DNA of 64,000 nucleotides from Mesosutterella faecium (lineage in GTDB: Bacteria; Pseudomonadota; Gammaproteobacteria; Burkholderiales; Burkholderiaceae_F). This document shows positions 43,208-54,866 of this stretch, piece by piece. Position numbers and translations under genes: made by a program. Positions within the stretch are counted from its first letter, which is position 1; each line of letters begins with the position of its first letter. Below the pieces are notes generated by a model. The model was not told the DNA's origin and searched no databases. It saw only the letters and a list, made by a program, of their open reading frames with translations. The stretch lies in the NCBI RefSeq assembly GCF_022809315.2, contig NZ_JAKZJU020000001.1:1456001-1520000 (forward strand), given 5' to 3'.

Positions 43208-44113
43208 ATGGAGGATCTGCACCGGACAAGGCTTCTGGGCGCGCTTGCGGTGGCGGCCGCCTCGGTGCTCTGGGGAACGACGGGGGTGTCCGCCTCTTTG
43301 GCGCCCGAAGTGCCGCCGATGGCGATTGGAGCGGCCGCGATGGGCGGCGGGGGGCTGCTTCAGGCGCTCACGGCGCTTCCGCAGATCGACCGCTCCGCAG
43401 CCCGGCTGAGGAGCAGGCGGCTGTTTCTTTTCTGCTCGGCCCTGCTGGTGGCGCTCTATCCCCTTGCTTTTTACAGTTCGATGCGGCTTGCGGGCATCAC
43501 GGCGGGCACGGTGGTCTCGATAGGCTCGGCCCCGGTTTTCGCCGCCCTGATCGAGTGGGCGGCCGAGGGCAGGAGGCCTTCCCCGAGGCTCACGGCGGCT
43601 TCGGCGCTGGGCGCCGCGGGCATTGCGGTGCTGTGCATCGCAAGATCCGGCGGCCCGGCCGGCCCGTCGGTGAGCGCCGGCATTGCGCTGGGCCTTGCAG
43701 CGGGATTCACGTACGCCGGCTACAGCTGGGCCGCAGGGCGCCTGATGCGCGCGGGCATTCCTTCGCGCGCCGCGATGGGCGTCATGTTCGGGGCGGCCTC
43801 CGTCCTGCTGCTGCCGGTGCTTCTGGCCACTGGCGCCCCTTTCCTGCATTCGGCCGTGAATCTGTCGGTAGGGCTTTACATGGCTCTTGTGCCGATGTTT
43901 CTCGGCTACCTGCTCTTCGGGGCGGGACTGGCCAGGATCAGCGCTTCGGAGGCGACCGCGATTTCTCTGCTCGAGCCCGCGGTGGCGGCGCTGCTTGCCG
44001 CGCTCGTGGCAGGCGAGAGGCTGAGCGCCCCCGCCTGGGGCGGCATCGCCCTGATCTTCGCCTGCCTCGCGCTCGTTGTGTCGCCCCGCGGCAGGAAGCC
44101 TCCCCGGGGCTGA
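43208..44113 (+). CDS. EamA/DMT-family transporter
   Basis: A 301-residue membrane protein with ten predicted helices in two EamA repeats: LGALAVAAASVLWGTTGVSASLAPEV opens the first and GIALGLAAGFTYAGYSWAAGRL the second. The family exports or imports metabolites such as amino acids; the substrate cannot be told. The ATG at 43208 follows AAGGAT; the open frame extends upstream to 43076 through the operator-like repeats, so I exclude that part. The C-terminus ends SPRGRKPPRG. Confidence 0.88.
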   Translation: MEDLHRTRLLGALAVAAASVLWGTTGVSASLAPEVPPMAIGAAAMGGGGLLQALTALPQIDRSAARLRSRRLFLFCSALLVALYPLAFYSSMRLAGITAGTVVSIGSAPVFAALIEWAAEGRRPSPRLTAASALGAAGIAVLCIARSGGPAGPSVSAGIALGLAAGFTYAGYSWAAGRLMRAGIPSRAAMGVMFGAASVLLLPVLLATGAPFLHSAVNLSVGLYMALVPMFLGYLLFGAGLARISASEATAISLLEPAVAALLAALVAGERLSAPAWGGIALIFACLALVVSPRGRKPPRG

Positions 44114-44126
44114 CAGCCCGCCTGCC

Positions 44127-46037
44127 TCAGGCGCCTGCCTGCTCGAGTTTTTCAGAGACTTCGAGCCACTCCTCCTCAAGCGAGTCCTTTTCCCCGCCTT
44201 CGGCCGCACGCTGCTTCAGCACGGCCTGCACCTCTTCGGGGCTGCCCTGATAGAAGGCGGGATCGGCGATCCGGCGGTCGAGCTCCGCGAGGGACTCCTC
44301 GAGCTCGGCCACCCGGGATTCGATTTCGGAGAGTCTTTTCCGGAACGGCTTTTTGAGCTCGGCGATGCGGGCCCGCTCGCGGGCCGCCGCCTTTCTCGCC
44401 TCGCGGGGCGTCTGCTGGGCCTCGGAGGAAGCGGCCTTTGCGGCGCGGGCGGCGCTTTTTTCATCCCGCCTCGAGGCGAGCACGAGCTCGGCGTAGTCAT
44501 CCAGGTCTCCCTCGAACTCGGTGACCCGGCCTTCGTGCACGAGCCAGAGCCGCTCGGTCGCCGCCCGCAGCAGGTGCCGGTCGTGCGAGACGATGAGCAC
44601 GGAGCCGCCGAAGGTGGACAGCGCCATCGTGAGCGCCTCGCGGGTTTCCATGTCGAGGTGATTAGTCGGCTCGTCGAGCACCAGGAGATTGGGCTTTCCC
44701 CAGGCAATGAGAGCCAGGGCGAGCCGCGCCTTCTCCCCGCCCGACATGGAGCCCGCCTGCTCGTTCACCTGGTCGCCGGAGAAGCGGAAACGCCCGAGAA
44801 AATCCCGGAGATCCTGCTCGCGCGTGTCGGGAGAAAGCCTCCGGAGATGCTCAAGCGGCGTCTCGTCCAGCCTCAGCGCGTCGAGCTGGTGCTGGGCGAA
44901 GTACCCGATCGAAAGGCCCTGCCCGCGCCGAAGCTCCCCGGCCATGAGCGGGAGCTCGCCGCACAGCCCCTTTACGAGCGTGGATTTGCCCGCGCCGTTC
45001 ACGCCGAGCACGCCGATGCGCTCGCCCGAGCGGATGGAAAAAGATACGCCGCTGAGCACCGCCCGGCCCTCGTAGCCGAGCGACATCCCTTCAGCGTCGA
45101 GCAGGTGCTCGGGCAGCCGCTCGGGGGCGGGGAACTCGAACCGCCATTCGGAGCGGGCGCGCACGGGCTCGACCGCTTCGAGCTTTTCGAGCATCTTGAT
45201 GCGCGACTGGGCCTGGCGGGCCTTGGTCGCCTTGTAGCGGAAGCGCTCGATGTAGGCGCGCAGGTGCTCCGCGGTGCGCTCGTAGGCTTTGGCGCCTGCC
45301 GCCTGCTGGCGGAGCCTCTCGACCCGCAGCCGCTCGAACGCGGAATAATTGCCGGCGTATCGCCGGATCGTTCCGTCTTCAACCGACCAGATGGCGCTCA
45401 CGCACCGGTCGAGGAACTCGCGGTCGTGCGAGATGATGACCACGGTGGCCCGCACGTGCCTGAGCCAGGCCTCGAGCCAGATCACGGAGTCGAGGTCAAG
45501 GTGGTTGGTCGGCTCGTCAAGCAGCAGGAGGTCGGCCGGCCGCATGAGGGCTCGGGCCAGGGCGAGGCGGTTGCGCCAGCCGCCGGAGAACTCGCGCACC
45601 GGAAGCGCGGTCTGCGCGTCGGTGAAGCCCAGGCCGTGCAGGATCGTGTGCGCCTCGGCGGAAATCGCCCCTTCGTTGAGTTCGGCCAGGGCTGCGGCGG
45701 CCGCGGCGAGCTGCATGTCGTCGCCGCCCGCTTTGGCCTTCGCATAATCGGTTTTCGCGCGCATGAGCGGAGCGTGCCCGCTCATCACGAACTGCAGCGC
45801 GGTCTCGTCCACCGCCTCGATGTCCTGGGCCACGTGGGCGATCCGGTCAGGCTCCGGGGCCTCGATTTCGCCCGACTCGGGCGCGAGCTCTCCCAGAATC
45901 GCGGCAAAGAGCGTCGATTTGCCGCAGCCGTTCGGCCCGACCAGCCCGATGCGCTCGCCGTCGGAGGCGATGAGGCTCGCTTTTGAATACAGAACCCGGA
46001 CCCCCCGGGCGAGGCTGATGTCTAGCAGTCGCAGCAC
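44127..46037 (-). CDS. yheS: ABC-F family ATPase (YheS-like)
   Basis: A 636-residue soluble protein with two ABC domains in one chain and no membrane part. Domain 1 has [28 protein letters not shown] and LLLLDEPTNHLDLDS; domain 2 has GVNGAGKSTLVKG, MSGGEKARLALALI and LLVLDEPTNHLDMET. The interdomain P-site linker (about 250-320) is Arg-rich (ERFRYKATKARQAQSRIKMLEKLE), and a coiled C-terminal extension follows. ABC-F proteins bind the ribosomal E site and ease translation problems. The start is GTG 46037, with AAGGAC 9 nt upstream. It ends a co-oriented block that begins with queF. Confidence 0.93.
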   Translation of the reverse strand: MLRLLDISLARGVRVLYSKASLIASDGERIGLVGPNGCGKSTLFAAILGELAPESGEIEAPEPDRIAHVAQDIEAVDETALQFVMSGHAPLMRAKTDYAKAKAGGDDMQLAAAAAALAELNEGAISAEAHTILHGLGFTDAQTALPVREFSGGWRNRLALARALMRPADLLLLDEPTNHLDLDSVIWLEAWLRHVRATVVIISHDREFLDRCVSAIWSVEDGTIRRYAGNYSAFERLRVERLRQQAAGAKAYERTAEHLRAYIERFRYKATKARQAQSRIKMLEKLEAVEPVRARSEWRFEFPAPERLPEHLLDAEGMSLGYEGRAVLSGVSFSIRSGERIGVLGVNGAGKSTLVKGLCGELPLMAGELRRGQGLSIGYFAQHQLDALRLDETPLEHLRRLSPDTREQDLRDFLGRFRFSGDQVNEQAGSMSGGEKARLALALIAWGKPNLLVLDEPTNHLDMETREALTMALSTFGGSVLIVSHDRHLLRAATERLWLVHEGRVTEFEGDLDDYAELVLASRRDEKSAARAAKAASSEAQQTPREARKAAARERARIAELKKPFRKRLSEIESRVAELEESLAELDRRIADPAFYQGSPEEVQAVLKQRAAEGGEKDSLEEEWLEVSEKLEQAGA

Positions 46038-46128
46038 TTCAGAAAAGTCCTTCTTTTGCTTGGTGTCTTGCGGGGCGGCAGGGGGCGCCGGGCGAAAGCG
46101 CCTTCCCTGGGCGTTCCGGGGCGCCTTT

Positions 46129-47067
46129 TCAGGCCGCCGTCTCGCGCGGGCCGAAATAATCGCGCAGATCCCGGGCGGTGGCGAGGAAGACGAGGTTGTC
46201 GCCCGCGCTCACCGTGAGCCAGGTGAGCGGCAGGTCAGGCCAGATCGCCTCAAGCGCTTCGCGCCCGTCGCCCACCTCGACCACGAGAAGGCCGTTGTCG
46301 GTCAGGTGCCGCGCGGCCTCCGGAAGGAGCCGTCTCACGACATCCATGCCGTCGCCGCCCGCCTCAAGGGCGAGCGCGGGCTCATGGCGGTACTCGTCCG
46401 GGAGGCTTTCCATCGAGGCGGTTGTGACATAGGGGGGATTCGAAATGATGAGGTCCCAGCGCCTTGTTTTGAGCTCCGGCATGTCGAAAAGGTCGGACAG
46501 CACGAGTTCCATGCGGTCTTCGAGCCCGTAGTCGCTGCGGTTCACCCGCGCGACCTCAAGGGCGCTCGGGCTGATGTCGACGCCGGTCACGCGGGCGCTG
46601 GGAAACGCTTCGGCCAGCAGCACCGCCAGGCAGCCGCTGCCCGTGCACATGTCCAGGGCGCTGCCGATCTCCTCGGGATCCTGCACCCAGGGCTGCAGAT
46701 GCTCTTCGAGCAGCTCGGCGAGGAACGACCGGGGAATGAGCACATTCTCATCACAGTAGAAGCGGTGGCCGACCAGCCAGGCCTCGTGCAGCAGGTAGGG
46801 CACGGGGACGTGCTCGGTCACCCGCTCTTCGATCAGGCAGGCGATCCTGCGCACTTCCTCTTCCGTGAGGTTGGCGTCGAAGAACGCGTCGAGCCTGTCG
46901 AAGGGCAGCTTCAGGGCTCTGAGCACCAGAAAGGTCGCTTCCTCCCAGGTGTCGTTCGTGCCGTGCCCGAGTGAGATCCGGGACTCCTCCATGCGGGTCA
47001 TGGCCCAGCGCACGAGGTCCCGGATCGTGTGCAGGCTCGAGGCCGCTTCAATCGAATTCTGTGGCAT
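46129..47067 (-). CDS. prmB: Ribosomal protein L3 N5-glutamine methyltransferase PrmB
   Basis: A 312-residue HemK-family methyltransferase that modifies a Gln of ribosomal protein L3. The SAM-binding motif is ALDMCTGSGCLAVLLAEAFP and the catalytic NPPY motif is in LIISNPPYVTTASMESLPDEYRHEP, whose continuation favours PrmB over PrmC. ATG 47067 (MPQNSIEAAS) matches the usual length; the open frame extends upstream to 47391 inside dapE in a shadow frame. It lies 64 bp after dapE on the same strand. Confidence 0.92.
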   Translation of the reverse strand: MPQNSIEAASSLHTIRDLVRWAMTRMEESRISLGHGTNDTWEEATFLVLRALKLPFDRLDAFFDANLTEEEVRRIACLIEERVTEHVPVPYLLHEAWLVGHRFYCDENVLIPRSFLAELLEEHLQPWVQDPEEIGSALDMCTGSGCLAVLLAEAFPSARVTGVDISPSALEVARVNRSDYGLEDRMELVLSDLFDMPELKTRRWDLIISNPPYVTTASMESLPDEYRHEPALALEAGGDGMDVVRRLLPEAARHLTDNGLLVVEVGDGREALEAIWPDLPLTWLTVSAGDNLVFLATARDLRDYFGPRETAA

Positions 47068-47131
47068 TTTGCGCTTTAATCCTTCCGTTTGTTGGTTCTC
47101 TTCTGTGCCGGAGGCAGGCCCCCCGGAGCCT

Positions 47132-48307
47132 TCAGGCGAGCAGCCGCTCGAGCAGGCCCCGGTAGATCCGCTTGAGAGCCTCGGGCTCTTCGGCGCCGAT
47201 GTTTTCGTTGGGGGAGTGAATGGTTGCGTTTGTGGGGCCGAACTCAAGGGTCTCCTCCGAAATCGGCGCGATGAATCTTGCGTCGGAGGTGCCGCCCGAG
47301 GTCGAGAGCTCCGGGCGCATCCCGGTTTCCTCTTCAATCGCCCCCGCGAGCGCCTCGGCGAGCGACCCGGGGCCGCGCCGCAGCGTGACAAAGGGCAGGG
47401 CGTCGATCCTCCAGGTGAAGTCCGCGCGGACTCCAGTTCCTTCGAGCACCCGGCCTGCCGCCGACTCGATCTCTCGGATCAGATCCTGCGGCTTCCAGGC
47501 CGCGCTGTAGCGGAGGTTGAATTTGACCTCGGCGCGCCCCGGCACCACGTTGACGGCCCCCACCCCGGAGCGGAAGTTGGAGACCTGAAAGGAGGTCGGG
47601 GGGAAGTCGGCGCTGCCCTGGTCCCAGACCCGGGCGGAGAGCTCGGCGATGAGCCTGGAGGCTGCGTGGATCGGGTTTGCGCATTTGGCGGGATAGGCCA
47701 CGTGCCCCTGCCGGCCGGTGAAGACCACGGCGGCGTTGAGCGAGCCGCGCCGGCCCACCTTCACCGTGTCGCCGAGCTTTTCGGCCGACGAGGGCTCGCC
47801 GATCAGGCTCCAGCGCGGGCGCACGCCCGCTTGGCGCAGCTGCTCGACAACGCGCTTGGTGCCTTCATCCCCGTCGCCTTCCTCATCGGAGGTGAGCAGC
47901 AGCGCGATGGAGCCGCGGTGCCCGGGATGCGCCGTGACGAATTCAGCGGCGGCTGCGGCGAAAGCCGCGTCCGAGCTCTTCATGTCGGCGGATCCCCGGC
48001 CGTAAAGGCGGCCGTCCCGCAGCTGCGGCTCGAAGGGCGGCGAAGTCCACAGCGAGGCCTCGCCGGGCGGCACGACATCGACGTGGCCAGCAAATACGAA
48101 GAGGGGATCGGACTGTCCGCGCCGCAGCCACAGGTTGGTGGTTCCGTTGGGCGTGAGCTCCTGCCGGGCGGAAAAGCCCAGAGGCTCGAGGAGCGTCCTG
48201 ATCGGGCGGTAGGCCCCGGCTTCGCGAGGGGTCACGGACTCGCAGGCGATCAGCTGCCGGGCGAGCTCCAGGGCGTTGAAAGTTTTCTGCATGGGTAGTG
48301 GCTGCAT
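47132..48307 (-). CDS. dapE: Succinyl-diaminopimelate desuccinylase DapE
   Basis: A 391-residue dizinc peptidase-like enzyme that removes succinate from N-succinyl-L,L-diaminopimelate in lysine and peptidoglycan precursor synthesis. Metal ligands lie in [22 protein letters not shown] and [23 protein letters not shown] belongs to the dimerisation lid and [10 protein letters not shown] to the C-terminal catalytic part. Two starts are possible, 48307 and 48292, and neither has a clear ribosome site. It works with dapD and dapC just upstream. Confidence 0.95.
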   Translation of the reverse strand: MQPLPMQKTFNALELARQLIACESVTPREAGAYRPIRTLLEPLGFSARQELTPNGTTNLWLRRGQSDPLFVFAGHVDVVPPGEASLWTSPPFEPQLRDGRLYGRGSADMKSSDAAFAAAAAEFVTAHPGHRGSIALLLTSDEEGDGDEGTKRVVEQLRQAGVRPRWSLIGEPSSAEKLGDTVKVGRRGSLNAAVVFTGRQGHVAYPAKCANPIHAASRLIAELSARVWDQGSADFPPTSFQVSNFRSGVGAVNVVPGRAEVKFNLRYSAAWKPQDLIREIESAAGRVLEGTGVRADFTWRIDALPFVTLRRGPGSLAEALAGAIEEETGMRPELSTSGGTSDARFIAPISEETLEFGPTNATIHSPNENIGAEEPEALKRIYRGLLERLLA

Positions 48308-48418
48308 GGGTTGGGGCTGCGCAGAGCACGAAGGTCTGCGCAGGGGCGGGGGCGCTGCGTGCGCCTTTCCGCCCCCCTTTTGTTACTTGAAGGGGCGGGA
48401 AAGGCGGAGAGGCGGCTC

Positions 48419-49234
<816 letters not shown>

Positions 49235-49279
49235 TTTCGTTTTTTCCAGATGAATTGGAGTGGTGAAAGGATAGTCGGT

Positions 49280-50500
49280 TCAATACGCGCGCTCAATCGG
49301 GCGGATCAGAGAAGCGTCGAACTGCTCGAGCCGCTTCGTCCCCTCAAGGATTTCCTTTTCCGTTGCGACCAGCGCGATGCGGACGTAGCCGCGCCCCGGC
49401 ACCGTCCCGTCGGCCGTCTCGCGGCTCAGGAACGTGCCGGGCAGCACCTTGATGCCCACCTGCTCGTACAGAGAGCGGGTGAAGGCGAGGTCGTCCTCGA
49501 CGGGGCTCTTCGCCCAGAGGTAGAAGGAGGCGTCGGGCATCGGGGCCTGGAAGTACCGGTTGAAGGCGGGCTGCCCGACCGCAAAGGCCCGGCGGTAGAG
49601 CTCCCGGTTCTCGCGCACGTGCTCTTCATCCGACCAGGCGGCGGCCGAGGCGGCCTGAGTGGCCGTGGGCATGGCCGAGCCGTGGTAGGTGCGGTAAAGC
49701 AGGAACGACTTCATGATGCGGGCGTCTCCCGCGCAGAAGCCGCTTCTCATGCCCGGCACGTTGGTGCGCTTGGACAGGGACTGGCAGATCACGATGTTCT
49801 CGAACCGGTCGTTGCCCCGGCGGGCCGCGGCCGTCAGCGCCCCGAGCGGCGGGCGAGACTCGTCAAAATAGATCTCGGAGTAGCACTCGTCGGAGATCAG
49901 CGTGAAGCCCCAGCGCTCGGACAGCGCAAGGACCTCGTCCCAGTGCTGCTGGGTCATCACCGAGCCGCAGGGATTGTTCGGGCTGCAGACGACGAGCGCC
50001 TGAACCCGCTTCCACTGCTCGTCCGTGATGGAGGAGTAGTCGGCCTGGAAGTGGTTTTCGGGGCTGAGCGGAACGTAAAGCGGCTCCGCGCCCGCGAGCA
50101 GCGCCGAGCCCTCGTAAATCTGGTAGAAGGGATCGGGTATCACCACGATAGGCCTGCCGCCCGCGGCGTGCCGGTCGACGAGCGTCTGGATGATGGAAAA
50201 CAGCGCCTCGCGCGAACCGTTGGTGGGCACAATCTGTGTTTCCGGGTCGGCCTTGACGCCGTAGCGGCGCTCAATCCAGCGCGCGATCGAGCCGCGCAGC
50301 TCCGGCGTGCCCTTGGCGGCCGGATACCGGGCAAAAAGCGGGAAAGCCCGCTCGTAGGCGTCGAGCACGAACCGGGGGGTCGGGTGGCGCGGCTCTCCGA
50401 TCCCGAAGGAAATTTCCTCCATCGCGGGCTGGATCCCCTTGAGCAGTTCGCGCAGCCTCGCGAAGGGATAGGGGCGTGTAAGGGCCAGTTCGGAATTCAT
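49280..50500 (-). CDS. dapC: N-succinyldiaminopimelate aminotransferase DapC
   Basis: A 406-residue class I PLP aminotransferase that converts N-succinyl-2-amino-6-ketopimelate to the diamino form using glutamate. The PLP Lys lies in CQSLSKRTNVPGMRSGF. Other fold-type I motifs are VVCSPNNPCGSVM and TLISDECYSEIYFD; the N-terminus (ELALTRPYPFARLRELLKGIQP) matches DapC of betaproteobacteria. The assignment over other aminotransferases is supported by its place beside dapD and dapE. Confidence 0.93.
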   Translation of the reverse strand: MNSELALTRPYPFARLRELLKGIQPAMEEISFGIGEPRHPTPRFVLDAYERAFPLFARYPAAKGTPELRGSIARWIERRYGVKADPETQIVPTNGSREALFSIIQTLVDRHAAGGRPIVVIPDPFYQIYEGSALLAGAEPLYVPLSPENHFQADYSSITDEQWKRVQALVVCSPNNPCGSVMTQQHWDEVLALSERWGFTLISDECYSEIYFDESRPPLGALTAAARRGNDRFENIVICQSLSKRTNVPGMRSGFCAGDARIMKSFLLYRTYHGSAMPTATQAASAAAWSDEEHVRENRELYRRAFAVGQPAFNRYFQAPMPDASFYLWAKSPVEDDLAFTRSLYEQVGIKVLPGTFLSRETADGTVPGRGYVRIALVATEKEILEGTKRLEQFDASLIRPIERAY

Positions 50501-50533
50501 GACGTTGAACCTCTGCAGGAATGTTTCGCCTTC

Positions 50534-50953
50534 TCAGCCCCTCATCGGGGAGTTGGTTTCAAAGTCAGGGAGATGGACCACGGGGGCCGGCGTCCAGCCG
50601 GGCTTGCGGTGCTCTGCGATCACGGTGGTGTAGATGCCCCCGCGGACCCACCAGCGGGCGCGGATTCTCATGAAGCGCGGGCTGATCGCCGACACGAAGT
50701 CGTTCAGAATGCGGTTCGTCACGTCTTCGTGGAAGGCCCCGAGTGAGCGGTAGGTCCAGGTGTAGAGCTTGATCGATTTCAGCTCAAGGCACTTCCGGTC
50801 CGCGATGTAGTCGACAATGAGCGTGGCGAAATCGGGCTGCCCGGTGAGAGGGCACAGGCAGGTGAACTCCGGAATTTCCATGTGGATCACGTAATCGCGT
50901 TCAGGAGCCGGGTTGTCGAAGGTTTCCAGTTTTTTTTCTGGTGACGAGGGCAT
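50534..50953 (-). CDS. queF: preQ0 reductase QueF, short type
   Basis: A 139-residue NADPH-dependent nitrile reductase that turns preQ0 into preQ1 for queuosine in tRNA. The catalytic Cys is in [11 protein letters not shown]; the QueF motif ELKSIKLY and the FHED segment follow. It is the short, single-domain (Bacillus-like) type, not the two-domain E. coli type. The ATG at 50953 follows GGAGTGACATT; the frame is open to 51169 but that part is not QueF. It is the first gene of the minus-strand block and is divergent from smc. Confidence 0.95.
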   Translation of the reverse strand: MPSSPEKKLETFDNPAPERDYVIHMEIPEFTCLCPLTGQPDFATLIVDYIADRKCLELKSIKLYTWTYRSLGAFHEDVTNRILNDFVSAISPRFMRIRARWWVRGGIYTTVIAEHRKPGWTPAPVVHLPDFETNSPMRG

Positions 50954-51163
50954 AATGTCACTCCATTCATTTAAGGCGGTTCTCTGCAGGCCTGCCTTGA
51001 AGGATCCCCTCCGCCGGCGCCTCGCAGGCGGGACGCGGGCAGGTGCGGACGGCCTGCAGAATCGAACTATTATAGTGGTCTGCGCGCTCCGTTCACCGCC
51101 CCTTTGCCGGGAAAAGCGCCCCGAAGGCGCAGCCTCGGGCGGCAGGGCTTTCTTTTCATCCAT

Positions 51164-54100
51164 ATGCATCTTCGCCAGGTCAAAATTTCAGGCTTCAAAA
51201 GCTTCGCCGATCCGACCGTGATTGAATTCCCGAGCGGCTTTGTGGGCATCGTGGGTCCGAACGGCTGCGGCAAGAGCAATGTGATTGACGCCGTGCGCTG
51301 GGTGATGGGCGAGGGCCGGGCCGGGGAGCTGCGGGCGACCAGCTCGATGACGGAGCTCATTTTCGCGGGGTCGGCAGGCCGCGCGCCCGCGGGCAGGGCG
51401 TCGGTGGAGATGGTGCTCGACAACTCCGACGGAACGCTTTCCGGCCCCTGGGGCGCGTACTCCGAGGTCTCGATCCGAAGGACCCTCACGCGGGATGCGG
51501 CGAGCGCCTACTTCATCAACGGGCAGGCGGTCCGCCGGCGCGACGTGCAGGACATCTTCATGGGCACCGGGCTCGGGCCCCGCTCCTATGCGATCATCAG
51601 CCAGGGCATGGTGAGCAGCTTCGTGAAGGCGCGGCCCGAGGAGCTGCGGGTTTATTTCGAGGAAGCGGCGGGCGTTTCCCGCTACAAGGAGCGGCGGCGC
51701 GAAGCCGAGGGGAGGCTCTCCCTGACGAGAACGAATCTCGAGCGCGTCTCCGATCTGCAGCAGGTCCGGCGCGCCGACATCGAGCGGCTCTCGGCTGAAG
51801 CCGAGACCGCGCAGCAGTGGCGCAGCCTCACCGAGCGCCGGGAACGCTTTGCCGGGATGTGGCTCGTGCTGCAGGAGCGCGACATCCGGGATGCCAGGGA
51901 CCGGAGGGCGGCGGACATCGCAGAGGCCATGGCTGAGATCGAGTCGGGCCGCACGGCGATCGCCTCGCTCGAAAAACAGGCGGCCCAGGCCCAGGCCGCT
52001 CTCGAAGAGGCCAGGTCGCAGGAAGCCCTGAAGCGCGAGGCGCTCAAGGCCAACGAGCTCGAGCTCGCGCGCAGGCAGAGCGCGCTGGCCGCGCTGGTTG
52101 AAAAAAAGAAGATGCTCGAGGAGCGCGTCCGCAGCGACGGCGAAAAGCTCGAGCGCGCGAGCCGCGGCGCTTCCGAATCCTCGGCCAAGGCCCAGGGTTT
52201 TGAAGAGGAGTCCCGGCGCCTCACCTCCGAAATCGCTGAAGTCGAGGCGCAGAAGGAAGAGCGGGCGCAGGCCCTGGAAGAAGCGCGCGAAGCCTGCGAG
52301 CAGGCAAAGGCGAGGGAACGGGCGCTCGCCCAGTCGGAGAAGGAAGCGCAGTCCCGGCTCACGGAGCTCAATTTCACGCAGCAGGCCCTCGGGCGGGAAA
52401 AGGCCATGCTTGAGGACCGGCTGAGGAGGCTGGGGCAGGAAAAATCGGACTCGGCCGCGCCGCAGGAGTCCGAGCTTGAGCAGGCCCGCGAGTACGCCGA
52501 AGAGTGCTCTGCCTCGCTCGAGGAGTGCGGGCAGCGCAGCGACCAGGCCCGCGAGGAGCTGGCCGCAGCCGAGGAGGACTGCCGCGGCCGGCTCGAGCAG
52601 AAGAACCGCTCTTCGGAGGCTCTCGCCCGCCTGCAGGCCCGTTCGAGCGCTCTGCGGGAGGTGCAGCAGAAGGCCCTTGCCGAAGGCCGCCTTCCCGAAT
52701 GGATCCGCAGCCACGGCCTTGAGGGCCTGCCGACGCTTGTTTCCGGCATCCGGGTCGAGGAGGGCTGGGAGCGGGCCGTGGAAGCGGCGCTCTCGGCGAG
52801 AATGACCTCGCTCGAGGCGGGGTCGCTCGCGAGGGCGGCCTCGCTTGCGGCGGATCCGCCGCCTGCCAGGTTTGCGCTGGTTGACGTGAGGCAGGGCGAG
52901 GCCCTGCGGCAGCCACGGAACGAGGAGGGGAGCCTCGCCGGGAAGGTGCTCTCCGTGAGGCCTCAGAGCGCCGCTCTTGTGCGCGCCTGGCTCGCCGGAT
53001 TCCGCATCGCCCCCTCCATCGGGGAGGCGCTGCGCCTTTCTCAGTCTGACCCCCAGGCCTCCTTCATCACGAAGGAAGGGCACACGGTGTCGGCGGGCTG
53101 CGTCCTCTTCTGGGCCTCAGAGAGCCCCGCCTCCGGGTTTCTGGAGCGCGCGGGGGAACTTTCGAGGCTTGAGCAGCAGCGCGATGTCGAGTCGAAGGCC
53201 TATCAGGCCCTGCTCGAGGGCGTCGTGCAGGCCGAGAGCCGCAGGGAGGACGCCCTTGCACGGTCCCGCGGCGCGGCCGCCGCGCTGGAGTCCTCGCGGC
53301 GCGAACAGCAGGCCGCAGCCCTGAGGCTGAGCGAAATGCAGGCTTCCTTCGAGGCCTGGTCCAAACGGGCTTCATCCATCGAGGCGGAGAGCTCCCGGGC
53401 CAGACAGCGGCTCGAGGAGATCGAGGCCCAGTCCGAGGCCTCGGAGGCGCAGTTCGAGGAGCTGGATCAGGCGCTCTCGAAGGTGTCTCAGGAGCATCAG
53501 GACGCAGAGATGGCCGCGGAGGCCGCTTTGTCGAGGCTGCAGGGCGAGGAGGGCGCCCTGCGCGACTGCGAGACGAGACTCAAGCTGCTCCGGACCGATG
53601 CGCGCCACGCGGCCGAGCGGGCCCGTGACGCCCGATCGGCGGCTTTGAGGGCGCAGTCCGAAGAGGCCGAGTTCACGGCCGCCATCGAGGAATCGCGGGC
53701 TCTGCTCGAGGAACTCGACGAAACGGCGGGCAGCCAGGGCGTGCGCGAGCAGCTTCAGGCCCATGACGCGGCCGAGGCCTCCCTGCGCGAGGCCGAGCAG
53801 CTCGCCGCGGCGGCGGCCGAAAAGGTCGCGGGACTGGATGCCGAACGCAGCAGGCTGTCGCTGGCCGAGCGCCCGAAGCTCGAGCGGGTGGGCGAGATGA
53901 AGGTTCGGCAGGGAAGCCTTGAAAACGAGCTCTCGGCCCTCACTTCCCAGATCGAGCAGCGCAGGGCTGACCGCTCGGAGCTGCTCGCAGCCGCCCAGGA
54001 AGGCGGCTGGAAGCCCGCAGCGGCCCGCCGCGAGGCGGCCAGGCTCGAGCGCGACATTGAGCAGCTAGGGCCCGTCAACCATGCGGCTCTTGAAAACCTT

Positions 54101-54691
54101 GAGGCGGCCCGCCGCGCTCTTTCTGAAACCGACGCCCAGGCGGCCGACCTGCAGAGCGCGGTGGCCACTCTCGAGGGGGCCATTCGAAAGATCGATGCCG
54201 AGACCCGGGGCGTTCTGAAAAGCACCTTCGACGCGGTCAATTCCAATTTTTCCGACATTTTCCGCCGCATCTTCAGCGGCGGCGAGGCCTCGCTCGAGAT
54301 GGTGGGCGAAGAGGTGCTCGAGTGCGGCATCGAGATCAGGGCGCAGCCGCCCGGAAAGCGCAATGCCTCGGTCAAGCTCCTGTCCGGAGGCGAGCAGGCG
54401 CTCACGGCCACGGCGCTCATTTTTGCGATGTTCCGGCTCAATCCGGCTCCCTTCTGCCTTCTCGATGAGGTCGATGCGCCTCTTGACGAGGCGAATCAGG
54501 CGCGGCTCGCGAAACTCGTGGAGTCGATGAGCGAGGCGACCCAGTTCGTCGCGATCACCCATCACCGGATCACGATGGAGTACGCCCGGCAGCTGATCGG
54601 GGTCACCATGCGCGAGCCCGGGGTGTCCAGGGTGGTCTCCGTTGACATCAGCGAGGCGGTCCGCTACTCCTCGCAGCCTCTTCCTGTCTGA
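51164..54691 (+). CDS. smc: Chromosome segregation protein SMC
   Basis: A 1175-residue SMC protein. Walker A is G31-PNGCGKS-38, followed by long coiled coils broken by a hinge (about residues 510-650). The C-terminal head has signature [18 protein letters not shown] and Walker [21 protein letters not shown]. It compacts and organises the chromosome, probably with ScpAB encoded elsewhere. The start [14 protein letters not shown] is the conserved SMC N-terminus at ATG 51164; the frame is open 20 codons further upstream. It begins the conserved smc-zipA-ligA order. Confidence 0.96.
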   Translation: MHLRQVKISGFKSFADPTVIEFPSGFVGIVGPNGCGKSNVIDAVRWVMGEGRAGELRATSSMTELIFAGSAGRAPAGRASVEMVLDNSDGTLSGPWGAYSEVSIRRTLTRDAASAYFINGQAVRRRDVQDIFMGTGLGPRSYAIISQGMVSSFVKARPEELRVYFEEAAGVSRYKERRREAEGRLSLTRTNLERVSDLQQVRRADIERLSAEAETAQQWRSLTERRERFAGMWLVLQERDIRDARDRRAADIAEAMAEIESGRTAIASLEKQAAQAQAALEEARSQEALKREALKANELELARRQSALAALVEKKKMLEERVRSDGEKLERASRGASESSAKAQGFEEESRRLTSEIAEVEAQKEERAQALEEAREACEQAKARERALAQSEKEAQSRLTELNFTQQALGREKAMLEDRLRRLGQEKSDSAAPQESELEQAREYAEECSASLEECGQRSDQAREELAAAEEDCRGRLEQKNRSSEALARLQARSSALREVQQKALAEGRLPEWIRSHGLEGLPTLVSGIRVEEGWERAVEAALSARMTSLEAGSLARAASLAADPPPARFALVDVRQGEALRQPRNEEGSLAGKVLSVRPQSAALVRAWLAGFRIAPSIGEALRLSQSDPQASFITKEGHTVSAGCVLFWASESPASGFLERAGELSRLEQQRDVESKAYQALLEGVVQAESRREDALARSRGAAAALESSRREQQAAALRLSEMQASFEAWSKRASSIEAESSRARQRLEEIEAQSEASEAQFEELDQALSKVSQEHQDAEMAAEAALSRLQGEEGALRDCETRLKLLRTDARHAAERARDARSAALRAQSEEAEFTAAIEESRALLEELDETAGSQGVREQLQAHDAAEASLREAEQLAAAAAEKVAGLDAERSRLSLAERPKLERVGEMKVRQGSLENELSALTSQIEQRRADRSELLAAAQEGGWKPAAARREAARLERDIEQLGPVNHAALENLEAARRALSETDAQAADLQSAVATLEGAIRKIDAETRGVLKSTFDAVNSNFSDIFRRIFSGGEASLEMVGEEVLECGIEIRAQPPGKRNASVKLLSGGEQALTATALIFAMFRLNPAPFCLLDEVDAPLDEANQARLAKLVESMSEATQFVAITHHRITMEYARQLIGVTMREPGVSRVVSVDISEAVRYSSQPLPV

Positions 54692-54750
54692 GAAGGCCGG
54701 AGCCGCAGGCAGCGGGACCGCCAAAAGCCCTTAGAATTCATCTGCCGGTG

Positions 54751-54779
54751 TTGTTCAGCTCGAAAACTGTCAATACAAT
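54751..54779 (+). promoter_or_regulatory. Sigma-70-like promoter for zipA
   Basis: TTGTTC (54751-54756), a 17-nt spacer, TACAAT (54774-54779), 87 bp before the zipA ATG. This is the best matched promoter I can see in the window. It would let zipA be expressed apart from smc. Confidence 0.5.
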
Positions 54780-54866
54780 GGGGGCCATGTCAATTCACGC
54801 GCCCGGCAGGCGAGGGCGCTGTCGCCGGCACCGCTTGTGAGGACCGGTACAGGAAATGCTGGAAAT

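Noticed and set aside
44076..45986. 636-codon plus-strand frame opposite the ABC-F gene
   Set aside because: Antisense shadow; ABC motifs are all on the minus strand.
50954..51163. preQ1 riboswitch upstream of queF
   Set aside because: The 210-bp gap between queF and smc is GC-rich and I could not see the small pseudoknot pattern with an A-rich tail on the queF strand.
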